Positions 50,122 through 59,616 of a stretch of DNA of 64,000 nucleotides are shown here, piece after piece; positions within the stretch are counted from its first letter, which is position 1, and every line of letters starts with the position of its first letter. The position numbers were made by a program, and so were the translations under genes. The DNA is from CAJWOS01 sp964502005 (lineage in GTDB: Bacteria > Myxococcota_A > UBA796 > UBA2385). Below the pieces are notes generated by a model. That model was given only the letters and a program-made list of their open reading frames with translations. It did not search any database and was not told the DNA's origin. Location: NCBI GenBank assembly GCA_964502005.1, contig CAZCUX010000034.1:1-64000 (forward strand), in the 5' to 3' direction.

Positions 50122-51996
50122 CTACCGAACCTGGGGTCCCTGTGCCGTGGGGCCGCTGGTCGCTCGCAGCTTGTCGACCTCCGCCAAATGCTCCTGGCGC
50201 CACGTTTCGAGCTCGGCGTCGGAGACCGTCACCTCTGGCAACGCCCATACGCCGAGCCCGGAACCCAGCACGAGAGGAGCGCCACAGAGTCGCCCCAAAC
50301 CACTCGTAAGCCCCACCGGGAGCTGCTCCGCCCCCGACCGGTACGCGACCACAATCCAGCGAAAGCCAGCATCCCGCGCGAGAGCAATATCGCGTCGGTA
50401 ATCGCCAGACAGACTCCCACCGCGATTTTCGTAGAGCGGCTGGAGGTCCTGCACCAACGGCAATGCGCGCACAAACCAATAGCCGTCGCGCGCAAAATAC
50501 TCGATGCGTTCGATGGGCACGGCTTGCGTTCGTTTTCCATGGGCGATTTGGGTGGACAAACCATTCCAGCGGTTTTCATGGTCCGCCCGCACAGCGAGCG
50601 CGAGGTCGATGACGGCGCCGTCTCCGGCCTGCTGCAGCACAGACAGCGCCGAAGCATCCCGTGGCGAAAAGCTCGCCCATGGCCAGGACAACATTTGACC
50701 GGCAGACACCTCAAGGACGACCACCAATGCCAATGGAACGGCCAAGAGCTGCTTCCACGAGCCGCGCTCCGCTGTTACCGCTAGCGCACCCATGGCCGCC
50801 AAAGCCACGCTGGTCATGGCCAAAAATCGAACCGGAAAGTTGAGTGGCTCGGCGATGTAGCCAAGCAACCGATTCAGCCACACATGGGGGAGACGCAAGC
50901 GTGCGCCATTCCACAACACAAGCTCGCCGCCATCGGTCAAAAAGCTCCCCATCGCGAAGACCACGCCGAACAACGCCACCAAGAGCCAAGGCAATGCGCG
51001 CCGCGGGGCCCGTACGAGGCCAATGAGCGCAAGCAAGAGCGCAGACACACCAATGTACCGACCGCCGCCGTACGCTGCCTCCTCGGGGCTCTGCGCCGCG
51101 CGAAATGGCCGGACGAGCTGCAAGGGCTCCAAGCGTGCGCTGGGAGGGTCGGTGACAGGTTGGCCGTGCTCTTCAAAGAGGTACGACCGAAGCCCGACGG
51201 GGGGAATATCGCCCGAGCGGTAGGAGGACGCGAAGCGCTGGGACACCGGGTAGACGGTGCCAATCGCCAAGGCAGCGGAAATGGCGTACATGAGCACCAA
51301 GCGGGGCGTTCGGCGCCCATCCCACAAGGTCCCCGCGGCCACCAAGGCGACCGCCATACTCAAGAAAAATCCAAGATAAAAACACGACAACATTGCGCCG
51401 ACCAAGCAGGCCGACAGCGCCAAAAACCACCGCCAATCGTGGGTGCGTCGCGCGCGCAGCAAGGTGCCCAGACCCAACGGAAGCCACCAAAGATGGGTCA
51501 ACTCTCCGACACCTACATGCACAAAGAACGCCATCACAGACGAACTTTCCAACAAGGTGCCGGCGAAAAAGCCACCCCAGCGCGAGCCGGAGACCTCCCT
51601 CCCAAACCACGCACCGGCCACCCCCGTGAGCGTCATATTGAACAACACGAGGAGGTTGCTCAACGTCACAATGCTCACGAATGGCAAAAAAACCGCGACC
51701 ACGCCATTCAGGGGCTCAATCGGGTAGAGGTCCATGCCCGCGGGATAATTGATGAGGAGCGTCGAGAACGGAAACTGCCCTTCTTGCCAGACGCTCGATT
51801 GCATCCACCACAACGTCCACAAGTGCTTCATGCCATCGGCACGCGCATGCCCCAGCGCGGCGGCGCTGGGATGCAACGCCATTGGCCACGTCAAGGCAAC
51901 CGCGAGGAACAACGACCACAGCACCGAGCCACCGGCCACCGTCCAACGGTCGCGGTGCGGAAAGCGGGCGCTCAACCATGACAAAACGAACTTCAC
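50122..51996 (-). CDS. Polytopic membrane protein, glycosyltransferase-C-like
   Basis: 624 residues. A first helix follows MKFVLSWLSARFPHRDRWTV; then GHARADGMKHLWTLWWMQSS and NYPAGMDLYPIEPLNGVVAV recall GT-C type membrane transferases of the DUF2079/YfhO class. About ten hydrophobic segments extend to residue ~430. The C-terminal ~190 residues are soluble (ALSVLQQAGDGAVIDLALAV, then DAGFRWIVVAYRSG). Acidic residues near the first loop could be catalytic. It is the last gene of a long minus-strand run starting near 61453, separated by 37 bases from the preceding lipoprotein gene. Sugar or lipid transfer is inferred only. Confidence 0.75.
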   Translation of the reverse strand: MKFVLSWLSARFPHRDRWTVAGGSVLWSLFLAVALTWPMALHPSAAALGHARADGMKHLWTLWWMQSSVWQEGQFPFSTLLINYPAGMDLYPIEPLNGVVAVFLPFVSIVTLSNLLVLFNMTLTGVAGAWFGREVSGSRWGGFFAGTLLESSSVMAFFVHVGVGELTHLWWLPLGLGTLLRARRTHDWRWFLALSACLVGAMLSCFYLGFFLSMAVALVAAGTLWDGRRTPRLVLMYAISAALAIGTVYPVSQRFASSYRSGDIPPVGLRSYLFEEHGQPVTDPPSARLEPLQLVRPFRAAQSPEEAAYGGGRYIGVSALLLALIGLVRAPRRALPWLLVALFGVVFAMGSFLTDGGELVLWNGARLRLPHVWLNRLLGYIAEPLNFPVRFLAMTSVALAAMGALAVTAERGSWKQLLAVPLALVVVLEVSAGQMLSWPWASFSPRDASALSVLQQAGDGAVIDLALAVRADHENRWNGLSTQIAHGKRTQAVPIERIEYFARDGYWFVRALPLVQDLQPLYENRGGSLSGDYRRDIALARDAGFRWIVVAYRSGAEQLPVGLTSGLGRLCGAPLVLGSGLGVWALPEVTVSDAELETWRQEHLAEVDKLRATSGPTAQGPQVR

Positions 51997-52033
51997 GCCC
52001 CACCTCTACCACACCCACGCGGGGTCGCGACCG

Positions 52034-54601
52034 TCAATCTCCCGCCTCTTCGTCATCCGACTCGGGAAACACGCCATTGCCCGCCCCTTCCGGCGGAGAG
52101 GACGGGCCTCCGAGCGCAGGATTCTGGGGATACTTGAATGTCATGAGGGGCACAGCACGGCGGTCTTCACCCCACGGTGGGCGCGCGGCCTCCAACGCGT
52201 CCGTATCGTTGGCGAGCTCCGCTGCCCGATATCGCTCCAATCGCTCCATCCGTGTCTTCTGTATCGGCAGCGGGCCGCCGGTCCGAATCGACGCGGCCAG
52301 CGATTCATCCTGCTGCGCCGCATTGACCCATTGGTACATCGCGGACAGGGCGTGGTGGACATAGTCGATGCGCACCTTCGTTTCGTTCATCGCATACCGA
52401 ATCCCACCGTCCACTTGGTCGGGGCGACTAAACGCATACGTGCTATAATCATTATATTGCATTTGCAGCGCAAACCGCATGCTCTCGCGTGTATGCTGCT
52501 CGAAATAGGGGGCCTCTTCGGGACGGAACTTCAGAGCCAACTGGTATGCTGCGGCCGTACCTTCTGCGTAGCAAAACGCCTGCATTGCCGGCAGCTCATC
52601 GGGCATCTTGTAGTATCCACCGACATAGTCAGGGAATGGCGCGGTTTCATCCGTCCATTCGTATGAATCAATCATCCACCGTGCAATTTCCAGGCCAAAG
52701 GCCGCGGCCTCCGTGTTGCCCGTGCGCCGATAGTAGGCGTTGGCCGCCATGACGGTCCATGGTCCAAATTGTACGAGGTCGAGGCGGGTGTCATTGTCGT
52801 AGGTGTATTTGGGCCAAGGCGCGCGCACGTCTCCCTTCACCGCACGGGAGCGGAACCACGGCTGGTAGTATTCGAAGTACTTGGGAAGGGTAGCAATCCA
52901 AGCGTCGTCGTTGAAGTACTCGGCGAGATAGATGAGCGCGAGCGCAGCTTCGCCGGGGACGATGTCGTTCTTGGCTTGGTAATAGGGGTGGTCGGGCGCA
53001 ACATGGTACCCGTTGAAGCGCCCGTTGTCTTCTTGCATAAACAGGATGAAGTTCCCCATCAACTTCAACTGTTCGTCCCACTCATGGGAGTTGGTCGCAC
53101 GAGCCAAGTCAACGATACCCAAAAGATTGACCACAACCGTCCCCAACTTTTGGTTGTTGTTGAACGTGTAGTAGGCCATTTTTTTGCCCGTTTTGGGGTC
53201 GTCCTCGTGGACCAAGAACCGCTGCGTAAAGTCCAATGCACGCCGCGCTCCCGCGAGGAAGTCCGTGCGGGACGTGTCCATTTGCCACGCCTGCACCAAG
53301 TTCCATGTGGCCAAGGTGTGGCGGACCAAGTTGTACTCGTCAGAATACCGATTGTCCGAGGGCCACATCTTATAGACGACATATCCGTCAGGGTGCATAT
53401 TCGCGAGGTACCAGTCGCCCGCATGAATGATGCCTTGGCGAACCGATTCAATCGAAACTTGGCTCATCGGCACCGCAGGCACACCCCGGTAAAGATAAGC
53501 GAAGTTGTCTTCACCGCCCAATCCCTCTGTATAGTGAATCGTTCGGTAGGACTCCAACCAAGCATTTGAATCCCGCCACGGACGGCGTTCCGACATATGC
53601 CCCTGCGATGCCGCGGCCCGGAGGAAACCATCCGCGCTTCGAATCGAGCGCGTGAACGAAGACGCACCTGGCAGAGTCGCGCGCTCTTTTCGGTCGGCGG
53701 TCATCATAAATGCGCCGTCAATACCCATTTCCCAATAGTCCTGCAAAAACGATTCGCTTCGCGGCTCGATATACGCGCGCTCGACCACGCGATGTAGCTC
53801 GATTTGCAGCTCGCCGATTTCGTCGCGAATTGGCCGTGCTCCGGCTATTTCAACGTATCGACGATGCTCCCGTTCGAGGTCGGACACCAGCTCTTCTAAC
53901 GCTTTTTGCAGGCTCTTGTCCTGGGCAAAGGCGACGGCTTGTTCTTGGCCATAACGGCGCAGCACCGCCACAAATGTCCACAGCTTGTCTTCGGACTCGA
54001 TTTCGGGAAAGCGCATCGGAGGCTGCCCCGCGAGCCGGGCGCGGAGGTACTTCATCGAGACCCGCGCAAGGTCTGGCGGAAACATATACGGCGCGTCCAG
54101 GACTTTATAATACAAAAGCCCGTCGCCCACGCGAAGCAAACTGAAATACGAGAGGTGGTCATGGTGGTACAGACGCGACAAGACGGAGCCGCCGCGGTCG
54201 ATGCTCTCGGTCACGCCAAGGTTGAGCAACAACACGCGAACGCCTGCATCGCGCATTTGTTTGGCGACACTGGCTTCATCCCGCGTTTGCAGCGCGGCCA
54301 TCAAAGAGGCATCCGCCGACAGACTGCGCACATCCAAGTCTGCGGAAAGGCCCTTCACCTTGTCGGGCGAATCGACCAATAACGCACCTTCGTATCCAGA
54401 TATCCGTTCTGCGCCGTCGAAGCTGAGCTGCGCGACCGGTGCAGCCTCCAACGCTGCTTGAAAACGCCCTACGAGACCGTCTCCGTGGTGCCAACGCGCC
54501 CCCGTGGTGCGGTCCACCTGAGCAGGGTTGCATGACGTCAACCACGTTGCACTGCCGAAAGACAGCGACAAGGCAAGGGTCAGCAGAGCAGCGCGGCGCA
54601 T
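52034..54601 (-). CDS. Large lipoprotein with predicted alpha/alpha-toroid domain
   Basis: 855 residues. The signal ends WLTSC (C24). Residues ~40-250 are not recognised. Residues ~380-730 are rich in aromatic and helical motifs (RQGIIHAGDWYLANMHPDGY, LVRHTLATWNLVQAWQMD, NDIVPGEAALALIYLAEYFN, RLDLVQFGPWTVMAANAYYR) consistent with an (alpha/alpha)6 toroid as in glycoside hydrolases and lyases that act on polysaccharides. The tail after ~780 is Pro/Gly/Asp-rich. No catalytic pair could be fixed. It lies 70 bases after the XPB partner gene and 37 before a glycosyltransferase-like gene, so a polysaccharide role is plausible. Confidence 0.75.
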   Translation of the reverse strand: MRRAALLTLALSLSFGSATWLTSCNPAQVDRTTGARWHHGDGLVGRFQAALEAAPVAQLSFDGAERISGYEGALLVDSPDKVKGLSADLDVRSLSADASLMAALQTRDEASVAKQMRDAGVRVLLLNLGVTESIDRGGSVLSRLYHHDHLSYFSLLRVGDGLLYYKVLDAPYMFPPDLARVSMKYLRARLAGQPPMRFPEIESEDKLWTFVAVLRRYGQEQAVAFAQDKSLQKALEELVSDLEREHRRYVEIAGARPIRDEIGELQIELHRVVERAYIEPRSESFLQDYWEMGIDGAFMMTADRKERATLPGASSFTRSIRSADGFLRAAASQGHMSERRPWRDSNAWLESYRTIHYTEGLGGEDNFAYLYRGVPAVPMSQVSIESVRQGIIHAGDWYLANMHPDGYVVYKMWPSDNRYSDEYNLVRHTLATWNLVQAWQMDTSRTDFLAGARRALDFTQRFLVHEDDPKTGKKMAYYTFNNNQKLGTVVVNLLGIVDLARATNSHEWDEQLKLMGNFILFMQEDNGRFNGYHVAPDHPYYQAKNDIVPGEAALALIYLAEYFNDDAWIATLPKYFEYYQPWFRSRAVKGDVRAPWPKYTYDNDTRLDLVQFGPWTVMAANAYYRRTGNTEAAAFGLEIARWMIDSYEWTDETAPFPDYVGGYYKMPDELPAMQAFCYAEGTAAAYQLALKFRPEEAPYFEQHTRESMRFALQMQYNDYSTYAFSRPDQVDGGIRYAMNETKVRIDYVHHALSAMYQWVNAAQQDESLAASIRTGGPLPIQKTRMERLERYRAAELANDTDALEAARPPWGEDRRAVPLMTFKYPQNPALGGPSSPPEGAGNGVFPESDDEEAGD

Positions 54602-54671
54602 TCGGCCTCCAGGCGGAGCAGCGTTCTTGCCGTGTATGCCAGCAAGCGCGACTTGGCACCCGCAATTTTGT

Positions 54672-56141
54672 TCAGCCGTAATAGCGAACGCCGCGGGTCA
54701 AGACCACCTGCATCGCCGTTCGCTCCCAAGTTCGCAGTGTTTCCACGACGTTGCGGGGCAAGCCCGGAGCCTTCCGCTCTAGCAATTCCAGGGCCTCCGC
54801 GGCATCATGAACAGACAGCCAATCCAGGAAGCGTTCGCGCTCCAGGCGGATCCGGTCGGTGACATCGCGGGCGACACACTGCCCCAATCGCTCGATGAGA
54901 AAGCGCTCCCACGGCGTCAAAGCATTGGGAGGAATGATGACCTCCAGGTCAGAGCCCACCCAAATCGGTGGATGGGGGCCATCGTGCGACTCGGCCCAAT
55001 GCCGCCCATCGTCCGTGGCAGCAAAAACCCCTCCCCCACGACGAATCAGTCCCACGCGGGTCAATAGGCGGAGCAATCGCTGGACCTCTGGCACCTCGAC
55101 CGTGTCCCAGCCGTCATCGTCAAAGCGCTGGGGTGTCTCCTCGGGGAGATACGGGTATACACGCACATCCGCACGCAGCCAACTGGGATGCAGCACCTCG
55201 CGGTGTTGCAAGCGAAGCTCGTCCAAAAAGACCACCTCGTCCACGGCGCGACCGCCCGCTTGGGCAAGAAGCTGCCGCAGAATGGGCAACAATGGGTGAA
55301 GGTCCCGTTCTACGACCTTCTCCACGAACCGATGAACGGCATCGGTGGTCGCCCCCGCCAGCGTTCCTTCGAGGGCAAGGTCAATACGCACGACGCGGTC
55401 CATGGGGTCCATCGAAACCGCGCCCAGCGCCTCCAGAGCACGCAACGCCCGCGACCAACGGGCATCGCCGTCAAAACTACCTCCACGCGAAATCGTCGGG
55501 AGCCCCAATGCGGCTCCAAGTTTGCGCTCGTCGACTTTGTTCCACGCACCGCTGAGAACCCGCCGTGGCTGCACACGATGAAGGCACGCCGCCAGCGAGG
55601 CCGCATCTTGAAGAATCGCGGCCGGCCCTACGCCCGCGGGCGGTAGGTCATCGGGAACCGGCATCATTGCGTCCGCAAACGAAAGGTCGAGCGGAGGTGG
55701 CGCTGGGAGGTCAGGGTGGACCAAGTACCGCCCCAACAAGGGTGGGTCACCTGGGAGTGCGTGAAGGAGGCCCATGACCACCAACTGTCGCACTTCGTCG
55801 ATTTGCCGCTCGGGGTCCCACGTGTGCAAGCCGACCACCTCGCCCCCCACCGCATGTCGCAGCACTTGTGTGAGAAGCGCGCGTGCTCGCGGCGGAAGGG
55901 CATCCACCCGCGCGTCGAGGTCGGTCGCAGGCGGCGGCGGCCCTTCGGCTCTCGCAAAGCGAACCAACACACGGCTCCCAAGCGATGGGAGGTGCTGCTT
56001 CTCAAATGCGGGCGTCGCCCAGCGCACGCAGGGGTCTTCGGTGGGAAGCAGCAGTGCGTCGATATCCTCAGCCGAAACGAGCTGACTCCACAGCGATGGG
56101 TCCGCGACCCGGACTTCGGTGACGACGGTAGCGCGGGTCAT
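54672..56141 (-). CDS. XPB-associated helicase partner protein (helicase C-like/ Helicase_C_3 type)
   Basis: 489 residues. Its ATG at 56141 overlaps the XPB stop by four bases, so the two are coupled. The protein resembles the helicase-associated XPB/Ssl2 N-terminal-like domain found beside bacterial XPB genes: LPPRARALLTQVLRHAVGGE, LLTRVGLIRRGGGVFAATDD, and a C-terminal VGSDLEVIIPPNALTPWERF followed by LERERFLDWLSVHDAAEALE. No Walker motifs are present. Actinobacterial genomes show the same gene pair. It probably supports the XPB helicase in DNA repair or replication restart; the mechanism is unknown. Confidence 0.82.
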   Translation of the reverse strand: MTRATVVTEVRVADPSLWSQLVSAEDIDALLLPTEDPCVRWATPAFEKQHLPSLGSRVLVRFARAEGPPPPATDLDARVDALPPRARALLTQVLRHAVGGEVVGLHTWDPERQIDEVRQLVVMGLLHALPGDPPLLGRYLVHPDLPAPPPLDLSFADAMMPVPDDLPPAGVGPAAILQDAASLAACLHRVQPRRVLSGAWNKVDERKLGAALGLPTISRGGSFDGDARWSRALRALEALGAVSMDPMDRVVRIDLALEGTLAGATTDAVHRFVEKVVERDLHPLLPILRQLLAQAGGRAVDEVVFLDELRLQHREVLHPSWLRADVRVYPYLPEETPQRFDDDGWDTVEVPEVQRLLRLLTRVGLIRRGGGVFAATDDGRHWAESHDGPHPPIWVGSDLEVIIPPNALTPWERFLIERLGQCVARDVTDRIRLERERFLDWLSVHDAAEALELLERKAPGLPRNVVETLRTWERTAMQVVLTRGVRYYG

Positions 56142-57796
56142 GTTGGGTGCTCAATTCGGTACGGATAGCCTTGTTCAGCCAGAAAGAGCTGCCGACGTTC
56201 CGCCATGTCCTGCTCCCGACTGTCTTCTGTCACCAAGCTATAAAACACAGCCTGTGTGTCCCCATCCTTGACGCGCAGAATACGCCCCAATCGCTGCGCT
56301 TCCTCTTGGCGGCTCCCCCAAGTGCCGCTCACTTGGATTGCGACCGAAGCCCCGGGGAGGTCGACCGCGAAGTTTCCGACCTTCGACAATACAAGCACAC
56401 GCAGCTCTCCCGAGCGAAATGCCGAAAATATGCTATCACGCATCACTTTCGGCGTTTCCCCTGTCACCAATGGCAGCCGAAACCGCTGGCTAAGCCACGT
56501 AAGCTGGGAAATGTCCGTCCCCAGCACCAATATCTGTCGGTCAGCATGTCGCGCAAGAAGACGTTCCAGCACGGCCCCTTTTCGCGCATTCCGTGACGCA
56601 ATTTGGAAGCGCCCGCGCGCGTCGGCGTCCAAATATCGCTCGCGGTCTTCCGGGGAGAACGGCACCCGAACCTCAACACACGTCGCCGTCGCAATCCAGC
56701 CCTGGGACTCGAGCGTGCGCCAAGGCAAGTCAAATCGCTTGGGACCGATGAGGGCAAACACATCCCCTTCGAGGCCATCTTCGCGCACGAGCGTTGCGGT
56801 CAAGCCCAATCGCCGCCGTGCTTGCACCTCGGCCACCTCCCGAAACACAGGAGCCGGAAGGAGGTGAACTTCGTCATAAACAATAAGGCCCCACCGACCT
56901 TGATGAAACAATCCAATGTGGGTCGGCGCTTGCGCCCGACTCCGACGGTGGGTCAACAGTTGGTAGGTGGTCAGCGTAATTGGCCGCAGTTCTTTGCGCT
57001 CTGCGCTGTATTCGCCGATATCCTCCTCGCGGAGGTCGGTGCGACGCAGGATTTCGGCCTTCCACTGTTGCAGCGGTGTGTGCCCAGTACAAAGAATGAG
57101 CGTCCGCATCTGGAGGCGGACCATCGCCGCGACGCCGACAACGGTTTTCCCGGCGCCACAAGGGAGGACCACCACGCCACACCCTGCGGCGGGACCACCA
57201 TGAAATGCGTCCACGGCGGCAATTTGGTAGTCGCGCATCGACCAGGGCTTGCCATCCACCGAAGACGACAGCTTCATCGAGAGCGTCGCGCCATCCTCGT
57301 AGCCAGCGAGGTCTTCGACGGGGTGCCCAAACGCGATGAGCGCCTGCTTGAGCTCCCCACGCCGTTGGGGGTGAACCCGCACGCCGGTTGCATCTCCGTC
57401 GCCGAGGAGGTCGTGGACGGCTTTTAGCGTGCGCACTTCGGCGAGCGCATCCGCATCGCGGCCCTCCAAGCGCAGCCACTCCCCATCGCGGACGAGCGTC
57501 AACGCGCCGTAACGGGACATCTTCGCGCGAATCGACGGGGGAATCGACGCAGGAATCGGGAACTTGGCGAAGCGTTCGAGCGCAGCAATCACGGCATCGG
57601 CGCTGTGTCCCGAAGCGGCGGCGTTCCACAACGAAAGCGGCGTCAGGCGCCAAGTATGGACGTACTCGGGCGACTTCACCAACTCCGCGAACGCCAAGAG
57701 GGCGTCACGGGCCTCTGCAAAATGCGGACTGGCCGTCTCAATCAGAATCGAATGGTCGCTCTGAACGATGAGCGGATTTTCCGGTACGTACGACAA
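56138..57796 (-). CDS. XPB-type DNA helicase (SF2, DEVH box)
   Basis: 552 residues from a TTG at 57796, chosen because bacterial XPB proteins begin (M)SYxPENPLIVQ; a TTG at 57877 would add 27 residues. Motifs: Walker A LPCGAGKTVVG (K217), DEVHLLPAP (D308-H311) as motif II, LGLTATLVREDG as motif III, LVLSKVGNFAVDLPGAS and QVSGTWGSRQEEAQRLGRILR as motif VI. RED-type DGLEGD is visible (residues ~330). Residues 1-150 are the XPB N-terminal domains. It unwinds 3'-5' in an ATP-dependent way, in repair of bulky or crosslinked DNA in other systems. Not related to UvrB. Confidence 0.94.
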   Translation of the reverse strand: MSYVPENPLIVQSDHSILIETASPHFAEARDALLAFAELVKSPEYVHTWRLTPLSLWNAAASGHSADAVIAALERFAKFPIPASIPPSIRAKMSRYGALTLVRDGEWLRLEGRDADALAEVRTLKAVHDLLGDGDATGVRVHPQRRGELKQALIAFGHPVEDLAGYEDGATLSMKLSSSVDGKPWSMRDYQIAAVDAFHGGPAAGCGVVVLPCGAGKTVVGVAAMVRLQMRTLILCTGHTPLQQWKAEILRRTDLREEDIGEYSAERKELRPITLTTYQLLTHRRSRAQAPTHIGLFHQGRWGLIVYDEVHLLPAPVFREVAEVQARRRLGLTATLVREDGLEGDVFALIGPKRFDLPWRTLESQGWIATATCVEVRVPFSPEDRERYLDADARGRFQIASRNARKGAVLERLLARHADRQILVLGTDISQLTWLSQRFRLPLVTGETPKVMRDSIFSAFRSGELRVLVLSKVGNFAVDLPGASVAIQVSGTWGSRQEEAQRLGRILRVKDGDTQAVFYSLVTEDSREQDMAERRQLFLAEQGYPYRIEHPT

Positions 57797-57883
57797 GGTC
57801 TTTTCGGTCCCTATGCCCCCCTGCCCTATCGCGTTTTGGCGAGGAACCCACCGGGGAACGGTCGGAGGGCGAGCCAAACTTCA

Positions 57884-58744
57884 TTATCTGCGCACCGCCA
57901 CAATGAGCTGTCCACCCTGTTCGTCGAAGGGCTGCATGAACATCCAGTCACCGCCGACCAGCGCCGTGGACAACAATCCAAGCTCGATTGCCTTGTCGAG
58001 AGTGCAAGGAAATGCGGGTGTCTTGAACAGGTTTTCCGACCCCAGCGGTTCTTTGGCGCGCCACGTAAAGCGGCTCCACCGCGCCTCGAACGTTGCAAGC
58101 ACCAAGCACCGATGCTTTCGCACGGACCCATCCGCAAAATGAAGTGTGAGGCCGATGTCTTCGTCTACCTCCCAAGTCTCCCAGTCGACGGGGAGCGCGC
58201 GCGTCGCGGCGAGGACTCGGGCCATGTCGCGGGCGCGAAGCGCAAACAACGTATCCGTAGCGGTGTCTTCGAGGGGATGGCCGGGAGGACCAGGCATTGG
58301 AAGCCGCTCAAGGCGCGCTTCATCGGCGTCATCGTCAAACGCGGGAATCAGCTCTGTCGCGCCGGATGCATCGCGCAAGTACGCGAAGGCCCCCCGCTGC
58401 CACTTGGGACCCAAGGACATGTTGGCATGGAGCCGTGACAGCGCCTTTTCCAAGTTTGCCACCCGCTCACCGCTGGGGTCATCGGGAGGGGGACCGCCGC
58501 CAAACGGCAAAGCAAGCGTTTCGAGGTCCAAAAAGACCACTGTTCGACCTTTCGCAGCAAATCGCACCACAAACCGCCGACAGCCATAAGGACCCGCGAG
58601 GGCATCCAATGCGGCATCGACGCGTGCTGCGCGAATATAGCGTGCATGCTCCTGCAAGACCTCGTCGGGGTCGCGGCCTTGGAGCTGCGCATCAAACCAG
58701 CTCACGACGTCCTCCAGCGGGCGGAATGCCCAGGCGAAGACCAT
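57884..58744 (-). CDS. Conserved-looking protein of unknown function
   Basis: 286 residues from the ATG at 58744; longer upstream frames are Arg/Ser-rich and not credible. It begins MVFAWAFRPLEDVVSWFDAQ, contains YGCRRFVVRFAAKGRTVVFL, LETLALPFGGGPPPDDPSG, VDWETWEVDEDIGLTLHFAD and ends VGGDWMFMQPFDEQGGQLIV. It looks like an alpha/beta enzyme or binding protein without signal or membrane segments. The neighbours are an RluA-type synthase (28 bases upstream) and XPB (87 bases downstream). I do not recognise the family. Confidence 0.6.
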   Translation of the reverse strand: MVFAWAFRPLEDVVSWFDAQLQGRDPDEVLQEHARYIRAARVDAALDALAGPYGCRRFVVRFAAKGRTVVFLDLETLALPFGGGPPPDDPSGERVANLEKALSRLHANMSLGPKWQRGAFAYLRDASGATELIPAFDDDADEARLERLPMPGPPGHPLEDTATDTLFALRARDMARVLAATRALPVDWETWEVDEDIGLTLHFADGSVRKHRCLVLATFEARWSRFTWRAKEPLGSENLFKTPAFPCTLDKAIELGLLSTALVGGDWMFMQPFDEQGGQLIVAVRR

Positions 58745-58772
58745 GAAGTGTACGTCAATCCATCGCGGACAT

Positions 58773-59573
58773 CTATCGGTCGCCCCTTGAAAAATGCACG
58801 CGCGCGCCTCCACCACGCGCCCCACGGTCTCCCAAGGACTTCCGGGGCGCAGGCGGGGGCGATGTTGGACCTTTGGGCAAGCGCGCTGGCCACCACGCCG
58901 GCACCCCAACGACAGGCGGCTGCACACCCGGCCCCCGCAGGCCGAGGTGGTGCAGCGCAAACGTTGTGCCGGGGGGCCGGGGTGCATCGAAGCCGCCGCC
59001 CCCATAGAGCGTGTCCCCCGCGAGCGATAGCCCCACGAAGGCTGCGTGAACACGAATCTGGTGCATCACACCCGTTTTCATCCGCGCCTCCCACAACCAA
59101 AGGCCCCCGTCCACCGCAGCAATCCGACGAAAGCGCGTCTCGGCCTCTCGCCATCGCCCGCGGTGGGGCGTGTCCGCGCCGCGCTGCACGACGACACGGT
59201 CGTTTTTTCGTCGGGCGTGCGCAATGGGTCGATTGACCACATTTTCGTCCCACGGCGGGTTTCGCGCAGTAAGAAAGTGGTAGCGCTTGTCGAGACTTTT
59301 GTCCGAAAACTGTTCGCGCAACGCAGCAAGGGCGGACACCGACCGGGCAACGAGCAGCAACCCTGACGTGCTCGTATCGAGTCGGTGGGCGATGCCACCA
59401 TCAAAGCCAAGGGGCCACGCATCGGGAACCATCGGAAGCTGGGCGCAGATTCGCCGAAACACGCTGTCACCCGATGGATTGTCGTGGGGCGGAAAACAAG
59501 GGAGCCCTGCCGGCTTCACTACACCCCAAATATCCGCAGTTTCCCATACGAGCGCCACAGATTGATTGGACAT
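58773..59573 (-). CDS. RluA-family pseudouridine synthase
   Basis: 266 residues from the ATG at 59573. The catalytic motif HRLDTSTSGLLLVARS contains the conserved Asp; RYHFLTARNPPWDE and KTGVMHQIRVHAAFVGLSLA follow, and GDTLYGGGG near the end matches the family. There is no S4 domain. The last ~60 residues are Gly/Pro/Arg-rich and probably unstructured. It makes pseudouridine in a structured RNA (rRNA or tRNA); target not predictable. It follows YhhN by 43 bases and precedes the unknown gene by 28, in one long minus-strand run. Confidence 0.9.
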   Translation of the reverse strand: MSNQSVALVWETADIWGVVKPAGLPCFPPHDNPSGDSVFRRICAQLPMVPDAWPLGFDGGIAHRLDTSTSGLLLVARSVSALAALREQFSDKSLDKRYHFLTARNPPWDENVVNRPIAHARRKNDRVVVQRGADTPHRGRWREAETRFRRIAAVDGGLWLWEARMKTGVMHQIRVHAAFVGLSLAGDTLYGGGGFDAPRPPGTTFALHHLGLRGPGVQPPVVGVPAWWPARLPKGPTSPPPAPRKSLGDRGARGGGARVHFSRGDR

Positions 59574-59616
59574 CAGGCCCCGACCTCCGCAAGCACGGCC
59601 GATTCTCGACGAACGC

